Of a stretch of DNA of 64,000 nt, positions 45,101 to 57,800 are shown piece by piece. The notes beneath the pieces are model-generated. The model was not told where the DNA came from, did no database searches, and saw nothing but the letters and a program-made list of their open reading frames with translations. The first letter of the stretch is position 1. Every line of letters starts with the position of its first letter. This DNA comes from Azolla caroliniana (Eukaryota; Polypodiophyta), in NCBI GenBank assembly GCA_043228905.1, contig JBHGNT010000001.1:35464001-35528000 (forward strand), read 5' to 3'. The position numbers were made by a program, and so were the translations under genes.

Positions 45101-48100
45101 TTTTGACCCACTCAAGAATCTTGTCTAACAAACATATTTTGGACATGTCATTGAAAATTTTGCAGATTCTTTAAAGAAGTTTCCACCTCCATCTGTGAAG
45201 ATGAAGAGTCCTCTTGCTATCAGTCCATGGATAGACTCTCAGCAGAATCTTGGAAATCTTCTTATGGTATGCGTTAATATGCCCTTTGATATTGTTATTT
45301 CAATCACCACACATACTTTACCTGTTCAAACCAATGTGTGAGATAAGGATGAACATGTGTCGTTTTCTCTCTCCTATCCCCTCTTGGTGAAATTTTCTCG
45401 TGTAATTGACCTTTTCCATGCTCAGTTTTGTCTTTCGATGTTTCATATTCTATGACATTCCAGATGTGGAAGTTCTTGATAGCATTTGCAGATGTCCTTG
45501 GGCTTTGGCCCTTTACTCTTGATGAATTTGTGCAAGCATTCCATGATTATGTAAGTTCTTTATAAACACTAATATGTGAGCTTCAATACATGATATGGCT
45601 TTTCTTATCATCAAATACATCACACATTTTGGTAATTTCAGGATCCTAGACTACTTGCTGAGATACATATTTCTCTCATTAGAACTATAATAAGAGATAT
45701 AGAAGATGTTGCTAAAGCTTCTGCATGTGGAGGTGCGGTGAATCAATACACAGCTCCGTCCTCCATCGGTGGAGGACACTCACAACTTGTTGAAGCAGTA
45801 AGTATGAAGATTGCTTCCTATCAAGGCTTTTGATACTCATATTCTTGATTATCAATATTGCCCTAACTTATTGGTTGGATTATCCCAGGCATATGCATGG
45901 GGCTTCGATTATAGGCAATGGGATCAGCATCTTAACCTTTTAACCTGGCCTGAAATTCTCAGGCAGTTTTCTCTCGCCGCAGGATATGGCCCCATTTGGA
46001 AGCAACAAGAAACTGAAGCTATTAATGCCTGTACTGTTGATGAAGGTCATCATGTACGTCAAAAGGTTCCTACTAAAACTATAAATGCTGGTTATAGATG
46101 CTAATAGGTTCCTTGACAATCTTATGTCTTTGTTTTTCTAGGGACATGCTGCTGAACAAAATGTGAAGTCTGTAAATAGAGGAAGGGGTGGTTCACATTC
46201 TCGTAAATATGGATATAAATTGACTCCTGGTACAGTGAAATATGCAGCATTTCATGTAGTCTCTGCACAAGGTCCAAATGGTCTTTCAATTACAGAGATT
46301 GCTGATCGTATTGAGGTATTTATCAATGTTACATCATATAGACATGAAATCAATCTAGGATGTTTGCAACTAGCTAACTTAGCAAATCTATAACGTGTTT
46401 TTTTTTCTTCTCCTAGAAATATGGTTTGCGTGATCTTTCAACAAGCAAGACCCCTGAATCCTCCATTGCTGCTGCATTGTCCCGAGACACTATTTTTTTT
46501 GAGAGGGTGGCGCCGTCCACATACTGTGTAAAGCCTCAGTTCCAGAAAAATCCTGAAGATGCAGACCGCCTTATACAAGAAGCTTTGGAAAGGACCAGGT
46601 TATTCCAGAGTGGAATTATCTCAGACACTTGCAATGTAGAAAAAGGTGTGGAGGACATTGATGAGGTTGAGAGAGAACAAGTTTCTGATGATGAATCCGA
46701 TAGTATGGACATTGATGATAAACATCAAGGCAATGCTTCATATTCTCTGAAAGAAAGAAAAGTCATTGAATGCAAATCAAAAACTGGAGACAATACAAAG
46801 GAATCACTAGTTGATAACAGTTTAGGAAGCTCTGGTATGCATGATGATGGTAGTGGCAAGCATGCCTCGGTGTCAAGTTTGATAAGCATGAACGAATTCA
46901 TGGATGGAAGGGAAACTAGTCTTCATCTAGAAAAGATTGCTGATTCTGCTCTAGATACAGAGATAGATGAAAGCCACATGGGTGAGCCATGGGTGCAAGG
47001 TTTGATGGAAGGGGAATATTCTGATCTTAGTGTCGAAGAACGGTTGAATGCTCTTGTTGCACTCGTTGAGGCTGTGAATGAAGGGAACACCATCCGTGTG
47101 GCTTTGGAGGTGATGATGTGCTTACATCAATTAGTTATACATATTCCTTTTTCTTTCTTCTAGTTTTTAAGCGTGACAATGTTTTATCTGCCTTATACAG
47201 GGTCGCATGGAAGCTGCGACTGCTCTAAAGAGACAAATGTGGGCTGAAGCACAACAAGACAAACGGCGTTCCAAAGAAGAACAGCTCTCTAAAGTACAAT
47301 CTCAACCTGACGAACTTGTAAAAAGTGAAGGATCCATGGAACGAGATGTGAAATCCTCATTAATGGCATCAGTGGACGGCCCACAATTAGTCTCGAAAAG
47401 TCCTAATCTGGATAAAGAATCACAGCAAGAGAATTCATCACTGAGTCTCTCTGGTGCTGCCTTAGAAAAAACCCGTGCTCAGCTGAAAGCGGACATCGAT
47501 TTTCGAGCTGATGAACTCTATGTATTCAGATCCCAGCCCTTAGGTTTGGATCGTCGACACAATCGCTACTGGCAGTTTGTAACTTCCTATGTTGCTGATG
47601 ATCCTGGTTGTGGAAGGCTCTATTTTGAATCATCTGAGGATGGCCATTGGGAAGTAATTGACACGGAAGAGGTATGTATATATTGCATTTTCAGAGGGCC
47701 CGTGTGATCAAACAAGTGATAACATCTTAAAATGTTGACTTGTTGTTTGGGAACAAACCAAAATAAATATAACTAAATAGAAGGTGGCAAAGAGTCTTGT
47801 TAGCATGTAAAATGTTGGAACTTAGATAGGCTGAAACTCTGCTTTCAAAAGGTCTCCAACATGAGCCAAACCAAGATGGAGATTTCTCTGTAGGTATGGG
47901 AAAACACCTTATGTTTGGGATGATAATGGCCTTTAGCTGAGAAATACAAGAGTAATGGGGTTGTGGTCTACATGCACATGCACACCAAATTGCCATTAGA
48001 GCTAAAGAAAGTTGGATTGTTCTTTGTTGAAAATTGTTGGGATGTAGTCGCGTATAGTTAATTGTGCTCCTGCCGGATCCCAGTGGAAAGCATTAGGGTT

Positions 48101-49383
48101 AGTGGAATCTGCCCATGAGTTCATGCTGTTGTAGGTAAGTGGCGTCAATACCCTAGCTCTAATAGATGTTTTATATGTTCTGTGTTGTCTGTCCTGATTC
48201 AGCTCCTAAGTTCTCCAAAGATGTTGAAAGCATTGGTCTTCCAACTCATAGTATCACATTTTTAATTTTTGTCTTGGCATTGAAAAATCCTGTGATGAAT
48301 GCTTTTCCTCGACTTAATTATTGTGTAATTCCCTCAGATATAACATGTGATTGGTGTCGGACATGAGAAAAGAATGTATTTGACAATTTTTATCTTCCAC
48401 TTTGTACACGTTAACTTGCTGATAATTCCACATATGTAAATTGTATAGTGAGGTAGACAGATATATACCATGAAATTCTAGTGTTTCCTCATCCAATGGC
48501 CAATAAGCCAACAATATATTACTTTTATCTATGTTTTCAGTCATGGCACTGCCTGATTGCAGATTTGTTTTGAGGCTTCACCTGAGATTGACTGGACATT
48601 TGCAGTAAAAAGCAGTCTTGCCAAAGTAAAAATAGATGATATCTATCAAAGGTTAATTTACAGACATGAGTGGATGGCAAAAAGGATTAGGAGAGAATGG
48701 GGAATTATAAACCTCATAACTTGGTGGCTGGCAACATGTGGCAACAAGTGGGTTGCATTCTCATCTAAAGGAAATGAGTTTATCTCACAGGTTATGGCTG
48801 ATAAGAAAACATGAATAAATATTTACCTAGGCGATGCCTTAAGAAACAGGAATGTAGCTAGTAAAACTTGTTTTTTTTGCAGAATTTCAATGTAACATAG
48901 TGGGTATTGCTTTATCACTTCTGGAGTGACAAGATATATTTGCAGAGTGGACTTCTATAACTGGGTGTTCAATGAGTCTCTGCATAAATGGAGTCTGAAT
49001 TGGTTTTCCTTCATCACAGTCTCAGATAGTTTTTGAATTCTGAACATATTGTGGATGATGGCATAATTATGTGAAATACCTTGTATTCAACGCAGAGTTT
49101 GGGGTTGAGAAATATTAGAAGATAAAAAGGTTTGTTACTTCAGCAGTTCTTGTTGTTTGAAACTTCAAGGATGTTATTGCATGAGGAGACCCAAATATGT
49201 GAGTTGCTAGGACATCATGTTTGTCTTTGTCTTGGCCTTCTCTCTATACGGCTTCTTAAGTCTATAGGATCCTGACTGGGTTCTCAGTACATTTTACAAT
49301 TAATAAGTGGATTTGTCTTGGCCTTCAGAAGTGGTGTAACTAAGTGGATTTTACATACAATTAATATAATTGTGTGCTTTTAC

Positions 49384-49481
<98 letters not shown>

Positions 49482-51578
49482 GTTAAGCAGGCATTGAGTG
49501 CTCTAATGGAAAATCTGGATACGCGAGGAGTTCGTGAAGCTCACCTCCATGGAGTTTTACAGAAACTAGAGAAGCTTATCAGGCAAGGAATGAGGAAATT
49601 GTCTGCACATGACCAGAGATTGCTACTGAATGAAAGCGAACCACCGAGCACCAAGAACACTGTTTCTGCAAATACAGGATACCCATCAGAGAATGGAAGC
49701 TCAGGAAGTGACACTTTATTTCATGAAAGTGGAAATCTCAAATCGAGGGGGGCTATACAGATCCATATTCAAGCGGAAAGATACTGCATGCTTGAAAGAT
49801 ACAAGGAATTCGAGAAGTGGCTTTGGAGTAGGCAGACACCTGAACTTTCTGATCTGATTTCTATGAGGATGAGCAAGAAGAAGAGTTCTGAGCTTCTTAT
49901 CATATGTGAAACATGCCATGACCTATATTGGCCCTGGGAGAAGCAGTGTTCACGTTGTGATGCAATGCTCGGAGCTTCTGCAAAATTGGATACTAAGTTT
50001 AATCATCGTATTAATGAATGTATGAAGGAAGGAGCTGACACAGTTCCAGGTGGGAGAATGCGGAGTCCAGTAAAGTTACTTCCATCAAGACTTAAGCTTT
50101 TGAAGGTTCAGGTCCTTTCCATTGAGGTGAGTGCTCTTTATGTCGTTTCTATATGAACATGAAAAAATAGTCTTTCATCCGAGAGGAGAAATGTTCCCTC
50201 CAACAAAGTACTCTAATACCTGTTTCTAATGTTCCCTCCAAGATTATTTTCATACATTCATACTCTTATTATACATATATATATATATATATAGGCTGCT
50301 CTTCCAATGGAAGCAATGAACCCATCATGGGCAGAATCTCACCGTAAGGCATGGGGGGCCTCGTTGAAGCATGCTTCATCTGCAGGAGAACTTCTTCAGG
50401 TATTTTTTGTGTTGATCGATATCTTATCCTGGGCATAAATAAATATCTCATGGATCAATATGGTTTTGATAGAAACTCGTTCTTTATTAATCTGATCCTG
50501 TGTATATGTTTATTGTATAGATATTAACTGAGTTAGAGAGGGCGGTGAAAAGGGATTGGCTGTCATCTCCATATGAAACTACAGAAGAACTCTTGGAGCG
50601 TTCTGCCCGTGTAGATGCAGATGTTGCTACTGTTGGCTGTACTCTTCTTCCTTGGGTTCCTCGCACTACATCAGCTGTTGCTCTTCGGCTCATGGTGCTT
50701 GATTCTGCACTCTTTTATAATGCTGACCTAAAAAAGCAGAACACTGTTCGGCACAGCACAAATAAACTAGTATGGTTTCTGAACCCCTTTGTATTGAAGA
50801 AAACCCTTTGTGTACTTATTTCTTCCATTTATTTATCTTACACTGCATCATCTCATTTGGAAATCGTTTAAAAAAAATATAGGAACCTAGTTTGATCTCT
50901 TCCAAAGAAGTGGCAAATGTCGACACAAAAAAACTGCTTTCAGTTGAGGAAGGGATCAGCATTTCACAGAAAAATCGAGCTAAAGTTTCTGACGGTGCAT
51001 TATCTCATCAACCATTGTTAGTTAAGCTTTCGAGAGGCAGGTGTGTAAGTTCTGCTTCAGATAAAAACAATGTCTCAAATAGTCACACCAGAGGACGCGC
51101 CAAACACTCATTTCCACGCCATGAAGATCAGAGAGATGAGAAAACAAGACCTGAAGAAAATGATAATAAAGAGCATTGCAATGAGGATAATGGTCAAATA
51201 CATTATGAGACTGAAAAAGGCACAAGTGAAGATGGAAATGAAGAGGAGGAACTTGTAGTTGATGAATATGAGGAAGAGGAAGATGAACCTTCAGAGGAAT
51301 TTTATCAAGCGAAGGAGGAGCAAGTGCTTGCCACTGAAGAACCAGATACAGAGTCAATGGAAGAGGATATTAACGATGAGGATGAGGATGAGGATGAGGA
51401 TGAAGATGAAGATGAAGATGAAGATGTCAGGGATGCAGAACGAAAGCATAGGCAAATGCATGTTGGATGTGAACAGGACATGGATGAGCAAGAGCAAGAA
51501 GACGTTGGATGTGAAGTTGATGAAAATAATGAAGACAGATATGCAAGCGACAATTCTGATACCGACGAAAGCGACTAA
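42197..51578 (+). CDS. RLT: RINGLET-type homeobox-DDT domain protein
   Basis: Eighteen exons: 42197-42314, 42483-43097, 43219-43304, 43414-43941, 44028-44117, 44499-44642, 44747-44969, 45166-45266, 45464-45550, 45642-45797, 45889-46053, 46142-46315, 46417-47109, 47201-47671, 49491-50126, 50295-50399, 50521-50769 and 50883-51578. All are in phase, giving 1778 residues (Arabidopsis RLT1/2 about 1700). Order: homeodomain (about 18-80, with QLKMWFCHRRLKERK); a region with LHEYQFIPERP; a charged coiled coil (about 450-570); DDT (about 630-700); HARE-HTH (about 795-870, LTPGTVKYAAFHV to RVAPSTYCV); WHIM1 (about 1020-1060, EPWVQGLMEGEY); WHIM2/WSD (from about 1160); and an acidic Asp/Glu tail. RLT proteins bind ISWI ATPases CHR11/CHR17 through the DDT domain, space nucleosomes and repress early flowering. 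The exon 11 donor is CAT then GTACG; the nearer GTCATC would break the frame. Confidence 0.96.
48563..48790 (+). other. candidate cassette exon in RLT intron 14
   Basis: A 228-base open segment is preceded by a good acceptor (CTGATTGCAG) and followed by a possible donor (CAG then GTTATG). It is exactly 76 codons, in phase 0 at both ends, and both flanking RLT junctions are also phase 0. It would insert after DTEE and before ALSALM in the WSD region. The peptide (with ASPEIDWTFAVKSSL and WMAKRIRREWG) is not part of known RLT proteins and I do not recognise it. It may instead be an inserted gene or element fragment. Confidence 0.3.
49387..49477. repeat. (GA)n microsatellite next to the RLT exon 15 acceptor
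   Basis: About 45 GA dinucleotides end 13 bases before the acceptor of exon 15, leaving only TTTTGTTAAGCAG between repeat and exon. The usual polypyrimidine tract is thus replaced by a purine tract apart from one short T-run. Confidence 0.95.
51382..51426 (+). repeat. GATGAG/GATGAA coding repeat in the RLT acidic tail
   Basis: Seven to eight hexamer units encode alternating Asp-Glu near residue 1720. Repeats of this kind vary in length between alleles; the surrounding tail is also strongly acidic. Confidence 0.9.
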
Positions 51579-52479
51579 CTCAATGAACAAACAAACAAAC
51601 CAACTAACTAACTAACATTCATCTCGTCCCAAACACAAGATTTGCAAATGGCAAAGAAATTTTCTAACCAACATATTCCATTGTAGGCAGTGTACTATAC
51701 AAATTGTTCTCCCCCTTGGTTTTCTTTAATGTATAATGATTAGGATGAACGTATTATTAACTGATATGTGGTCTCAGGGGAACTGATGAGTTATATAAAA
51801 CAGTTACCATTAGTTTTTCTCTAAACTTTTAACAATTTTTTTGGAAACAAATTCGCCATTTCTATACTCGCAAAAGCTGTGATGAAATTCATGTACAGAT
51901 TCGTCTTAGCATTCGTGTATATCCCTTGTCTAAAGTTTAAACAAAGGACTGTTGGTTTGTCAGTATAAAAAAGTGAGATGTGGTGGTATAACATGCTATT
52001 GAATTTAACCTTAAAGATGATATTAGAACTTTTGGAAGGTTTGAAAACATGAATGATGATAGTAATGCATGTAAATGGGCTAGCTCACTACTTCTATGCC
52101 TTAATGATAAAAAAATTGGGATTGGAACCAACATTTTGCATCAGAAAAAATACCTCATTGGGAAAGTATCCAATATTTCATGGAGAGGCAGAACACATAG
52201 AAGGGCCTTATTACTTCACTTGAGATTGTGTTGAGAAGACTTTTGTTTTTGACAAAAAGATACACCCTAGTATTATAAAATCATAAGAAAATACGAAAGT
52301 TGTGTAGGATATACCAACCGATTCCCTTGTACTCTCATCATGGTCGATTTGATGTGTATCTACAATAACCACACATAGTTTTTTGTACATTGATGTTCAA
52401 TATTACTTGCTTTCTCCAAGCCCTGAGCTTGGGTTCATGACCCTTGATTTGTGAACTCAAGTTCCCCTAGATCTATGCA

Positions 52480-52770
52480 TTATGGGCAGAAATTTCATTG
52501 CATGTTCATCAACATCCATAATATATTCATGTTCATAGGTTGTAGATTTAGGTTCCCTTATATACAACCACCATCAATATAGAAATCCATGTTAATCTCA
52601 TTAGTAAATGCATCCATGACATGCTCATTGATATAGATATTAATGGTATGTTAATGTTTATGAGTTGTTAAAACCCACCAGATCTATCAACTCATCCATG
52701 ATCAATATTGGCATCCATAGTATGCTCATTAACATAGACATCCATGGCATGTTCATATTCTTGCTTTCCC
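52480..52770. repeat. degenerate CATCCATG/ATGCTCATT tandem repeat
   Basis: Words such as CATCCAT, GCATGTTCAT, ATGCTCATTAACATAGA and ATCTATCAACTCATCC recur with variable spacing over about 290 bases. It is an old diverged array with no coding sense. Confidence 0.55.
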
Positions 52771-52799
52771 CAAGAATCATGTTTTATTCTGATCATGTT

Positions 52800-53141
52800 T
52801 TAGATTATTATTTTTTCATCCTCTAACATAGCAGCACTTCCAAATATATCAGCCATACGAACATATGCCGCCGCACCATTATTATCTAGTTGTATGGCTT
52901 GATCAAAAGACAATCTCCCAAGCTTCACATTTCCCCATTCCCTACAAGCGCCCAATAGTGAAATCCCTATGGCTGAATACTCAAAAAATGGCATTGCTTT
53001 GATCACTGAAATAGCCTTATCAAATTGCCCCCCACATCCAAATACTACAACCATGCAATTAAGATGCTCTATGTTTGGAGAAATACAATATTTTGTAGTC
53101 ATAATCTCAAAAAGCCCAAAGTGAGCACTTGCAGTCAACAC
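52800..53141 (-). pseudogene. PPR protein C-terminal fragment
   Basis: The minus strand encodes about 110 residues of the end of a PLS-class pentatricopeptide repeat protein: ISPNIEHLNCMVVVFGCGGQFDKAISVIKAMPF, then a decayed LLGACREWGNVKLGR and AIQLDNNGAAAYVRMADIF block, which is the last PPR plus E motif. There is no ATG, no upstream repeats and no DYW domain. It is cut off at about 53145. Full PPR genes are usually intronless and above 500 codons, so this is a dead fragment. Confidence 0.85.
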
Positions 53142-53462
53142 ACATAATAATGTTATGTTGTGTTGAGAAGACTTAGTTCGCTTTGATGATAGATTGTGTC
53201 ATCTTGGTTAGTTTTAAGATACAATTGCGTTGTTTTCATGTTGTTCAACTATACGAGTGCGGTGTTAGAGAAATCACATATTATGGTGATGTATTCCGAC
53301 AAACATAGTAAATAAAGTCGAAGATCATATGGGTGTTCTTCCATTCAACCTTTGTAAAAAAGGTCGGTATTTACAACGGGAGAATGAAGATCGTGGCGTC
53401 ATGGTGGATTGTTATCAATAATGCTTAGTCATTTAAATGCTCATAATCTAGTATTTTACATT

Positions 53463-53800
53463 GTTTTGGAAATTTTGTCAATTTGTTATTTGACACCAAG
53501 AGACTTAGTGTTTGCACAATTCACATAGTTTGATGTGGGAAGACGGAGATTGTTTTCCTCTTTCTAAGATATTGAACATTATGTCTTAATTGGGATATGC
53601 GTAAAGCATATTTATTCAATGATATACATGGGATGGGTCTTAGAGCATATCTACAAAAATTGAAAGCACTATTGATGTTGCCATATTGAGCAAGTAGAAA
53701 TTCTTTCCTAGATGGACTGTTGTTTGTCTTGCCTTTTGGTGATTTAACATGTCCCACTATGTACCCATTCGAAGGTGATACCACTCAGTTTGTGGTACTG
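53463..53800 (+). repeat. dispersed repeat, right copy of the 17.8/53.5 kb pair
   Basis: This is the same-orientation partner of 17779-18115, with about 70-75 percent match by eye and several small indels. It lies next to the PPR fragment, so both may be parts of older insertions in this intergenic DNA. Confidence 0.8.
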
Positions 53801-54427
53801 GTGTAATTTGTTTCACACATTATTTATTGATATGTGGTGTTTTCACTAGATCAAGAAGATTATTGGAGACTATGGAGCCTTGTATTCGATACATGGATGT
53901 ATGGCATGAAGTTTAACAACGAGTGATATACTGAATTGTGAAGGTATAAGAGAGTAAAGGAGTTGACCCGGTGCTGATATATTACAGTAGTAGCCAAGGG
54001 CGATCGGGGTAAGGTGCCGACTATGAGGGCGAAAGGAAAAGAAGAGACGGACAGAGAAGAATCGTCGACATCTTGTATTGGATACATATATATATGTATT
54101 CTCAAGGTATGAAGAAGGAAGCAAACCCCTCCGGGGCCACGATGATGAGATGAGATAGAGGCCGGCCAAACTACACTTCTAAGTTCCAAGTTCCCCTTGA
54201 TTAAGGGTATAGGTGTGAACGCGGCCTTCCCACAACAGGTCTTTTTTTATTAAGCCTCCCCCTCCTTCTGTCGGTATATCCCTGCCGCCTTCCATCTTCC
54301 TTCCTGGGTGTAGTCGTATTTAGGGTTCCCACGACGCAGAACACCCGCAGCAGAGAGAGCTTTCGTCCGTGCCTTCTTCTCCTCCTCCACTTCCTACCTT
54401 TCGATCTTCTTCCTTCTATCCATCATC

Positions 54428-55805
54428 ATGCCTCGTCGCAGCAGCGGTGCGTCAAGCGGAGGTATGTCCCATCTCTATTTTCTGCCTTCATGCTTTCTTT
54501 TTAGGGTTCATCAAGAGTACACAACTCTGTTGATTGTTTCACTGTTTTGTAAGTTCCTTCTCTTTCACTGTTTGATGTTAGGGTTGCATTTTCTGTCTTA
54601 CACTGCTTCTGTAACTTTAATATGATCAGAAATTTCTGTTTTTTGTATATGCACAATTACGGTTTCGTATGAAGACACACAGAAACTTCTTTGTTTTTCC
54701 GCATGCATATTGATATCATGGATGTTTGATCAACATCGTTTCCCATAGACACGAATTCTTGTCTGCGGAAAGTAAAACTTCTTCATGTCTAGGCTCTACT
54801 TGTTATATTTTTCCGCTGAAAGAATAACTTCCTAACTCTAGGCAATATGTCGATTCTCTCAGTTTTATCCCCCGAAGATATAGTTGTAGAAATAGATAAA
54901 ACATCGTTTATCATGTTTATCTGTCAAGAAAAACTTTCTCATCTTTAAGGCTATATGTTATCAAATTTCTCAAGTCTATCCTTGAAAATACAGTTTTAGC
55001 TCTATTCAAGTGACTAGTCTATGAAAAACCTGTCTTTTGCGATCTTTTTTTGACGGTTTTCTAACATCTTTTGTTCCCATTCTTTAATGCTTCCAGGGAG
55101 ATCATCAATGCGTCCTGCACCTCGCCCAGTGCGCTCTTCTCCACCTCCGAAGCCTGGTTTGTTTGATGTTGATTTTTTCTTTTGAACTTCTAAATATTTT
55201 TTCTTAAGATATTTTTAGTAAGCCTAATACATTTTTTAACTATAGTACAACAAGCGCCTCCACCAGCACCTGTTCAAGCAAGTGGTGGTGGTGGATCGAT
55301 GCTGGGTGGACTTGGTGCTACCATTGCTCAAGGTATGGCCTTTGGCACTGGTAGTGCGATTGCCCACAGAGCTGTGGATGGAATTATGGGGCCTCGAACT
55401 GTTACCCATGAACATGTGACATCGGATGGTCAAGCTTCTTCTGGACCCATGGAATCACCTCATTTGACTACTGTTAGTGGAGCTGATGCATGTGCTAACC
55501 AAACCAAGTCTTTCCAAGATGTAATTTTTGCTCTTGTTTATTACTTATCTTCTAAATATATGTTCTTTTTATAATTGTATTGTTTTATAAGAATGTTTCG
55601 ATTTTCTACTCTATAGTGTATCAATGCGTATGGGAGTGACATTGGGAAATGCCAGTTTTACATCGATATGCTTAATGAATGCCGAAGGGGACCATCCTCA
55701 TCCAGTAAGTCATTAACTTGTATAGTGCCATGTATTTTTTGCAGATTGACATGAATGATTTTTTGACAAATGTCTTGCTATTTTTTACTTTCAGTGACCT
55801 TGTAG
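54428..55805 (+). CDS. twin-CX9C (CHCHD2/CHCHD10/Mix17-like) mitochondrial protein
   Basis: Five exons: 54428-54461, 55097-55156, 55246-55520, 55617-55704 and 55795-55805, in phase, giving 155 residues. Exon 5 supplies only the last three codons. The order is a basic Ser/Arg/Pro-rich N-terminus (1-30), a Pro/Gln stretch, a Gly-rich hydrophobic segment with LGGLGATIAQGMAFGTGSAIAHRAVDG, and a C-terminal CHCH domain. Both cysteine pairs have nine residues between them (CANQTKSFQDC and CQFYIDMLNEC). Proteins of this family enter the intermembrane space via Mia40 and bear two disulphides; in animals and yeast they support respiration and cristae. Arabidopsis has two related small proteins. The exact plant function is unclear. 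Confidence 0.95.
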
Positions 55806-56279
55806 GGTTGGAGGTGAAACCTAGAATAAAGCTTGATGAATGGAACAGTATAAGTTATTGGTGATAACAATGGATTTTGGAAATTTGTCCAGAACAGTGG
55901 ATTGAAATTTGAACTGCTTTGAATATTGAGTTCTGTTTGTCATCTAGATTGTTACATTTTGGGCTTCTTTGGTACTGTTAAAGTTCAAAGGTGAAATGAT
56001 CTATTTGGAAGTTTTATACCTGGAAAATTTGAACCCTTTTTGCGTCTGATTTTATGTATTTAGTGTTATTACTGTTCATTCTATTTTCTGGTACCTATAT
56101 GTTACTGTTATTACTGTTCATTCTATTACATTTTAATATATGCTAAATTATGCTATGTATGTTTATCTGTTTCAATGGGAGATTATTAAGGTGGTTTTGT
56201 ACTATATTAAATATGCATTTCAAATATGTCTATCTTTAGCAATAGGATTGCTTTAAAAACATCCAACAAACTGTATATG

Positions 56280-56415
56280 TTCATATGGAAGACGAAGCTG
56301 GTTCCCATGTGTTCTGACCCTAACCATAAATTTTCCTGTGGTGGTTTTCTACACATGAGTATATTACTTAGCCACGAACTGCCATGGGATAAGTTATGGT
56401 TATGCTTGTAACACC
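56280..56415 (+). repeat. tentative dispersed repeat copy C
   Basis: Its right part (CCATGGGATAAGTTATGGTTATGC-like, then TAACACC) resembles the right part of 33556-33712. The left part matches poorly, so membership in the family is uncertain. Confidence 0.4.
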
Positions 56416-57430
56416 ATGAAAGAAAATGTTAGAGCTGATTGGGATGTCCTGTATTTCTTATTCTTCAAGAATTTGCAAGATGTCGTTTGCAAAAGAGTTG
56501 AGCATAAAAGATATGATAACAATGAGGGCAATGGTGGCTAACTACGTTTGAAGAACTACAAGATGTGATGCGTAAAAGCTACTTCGACTGCTGGCAAAGC
56601 TAGGAGTACAAATAGTAGGCTGCTGCATTTGACATACGTTGTCCAACTATCAAGCTTTTTGCATTCCTAGCCTGGTTCCAACCTTGTCAAATATTTCCAA
56701 ATGTCATGATTATTTTTCTAGCATTTCTTATCATGGTTCTTGAGAAGATGATACAACTTACTAATATCATGAAGAGTTTTTTTTCACAACCCAAAATAAG
56801 CTATAATATAAAAGAACTTTATCCACAATTTGCTATGAAAACCTAGGATCTTATCTTGATAGTTAATCAATGCGCCTCTTCTAAGAGACTGAATCAGTGT
56901 TAATCCAAGATGCACCAGATATAAGCCTCAGTATGAAAGACACATTACCCTTGGAATTGATTGCATGTAATCAATGATAGTACTTCGGCTTCATTCATGA
57001 AGCAAATATTTACATTCCTAACTTAGCTAATTCTGATTATAATCTATGCAATTCACATGGTCACACTGCACACATATTTTATCATGCGATACACTCTAAA
57101 ATTCAAAACCCCAGTCCCCACTACAATGACGAATTTGTTAAAAACCCCACAACCCAACGTTGCCATTGATTGTGAGATAAATTTGTCCATGCATGTTGGC
57201 TGCCCACATGGACTATATGACCTCAACACCATTATTATCACCAAATCAAACTAAACATAAAGACAACTTTCTCCATTTTGAGATTTCTCTATCTTGGAGA
57301 CATTGATGCACACATTTACAAAATAATATTCTTAAAGTCATTGTGTGGATGCTTTGTAAGTACTTACTTAGTTTAACTCTTTTAAACATGGTACTTTAGA
57401 TAGGTATAGTTGTTTTACTCGAATTGTTTT

Positions 57431-57800
57431 CATTAAAGAGATAATTAGACTCCTAATTGAGAATAATTAAGGTAACTATGTTAATAGAAGCATTTGAGAA
57501 TAAGCATGTCCCATACCATGCAATGTGATGCATGAAGTATCTAAAATTTCTTGCTGATTGAAATGCATGAGATATTAAATCACTCAATATGCACACCTAA
57601 ACCCACATTCATCTCATTAAAGAGATAATTGTATCCCTCTAAACAATCATAGACTACCTAATTGAGGATAATGACAGTAACTATCTCAATAAAAGGATTT
57701 GAGAATAAGCATAACCATTCAATCTGATGCACAAAGCCTCCAAATTTTCATGCTGCTTAATATGCATGTGACTTTAAATCCTCAATATGCATCCCACATA
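57431..57800 (+). repeat. diverged direct duplication of about 170 bases
   Basis: Copy 1 (57431-57600) and copy 2 (57615-57800) share CATTAAAGAGATAATT, CTAATTGAG-ATAAT, TTTGAGAATAAGCAT, CAAT-TGATGCA, AATATGCATG and CTCAATATGCA in order. Copy 2 has about a 17-base insertion near its start. Confidence 0.88.

Larger units (their letters stand above)
51579..54427. other. intergenic region with remnants, then CHCH gene promoter
   Basis: After a short RLT 3'UTR this region holds degenerate repeats (52480-52770), a PPR fragment (52800-53141) and the right copy of a dispersed repeat (53463-53800). 54190-54427 is CT-rich and is the likely leader of the twin-CX9C gene. No intact gene is seen. Confidence 0.5.

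Noticed and set aside
46046-46053. Alternative RLT exon 11 donor at GAAG-GTCATC
   Set aside because: Joining it to exon 12 gives an early stop; the GTACGTC donor seven bases further keeps the frame into the HARE-HTH domain.
51022-51615. Ser-rich and Met/Lys-rich frames on both strands over the RLT 3' end
   Set aside because: They arise from the GATGAG/GATGAA coding repeat read in other frames.
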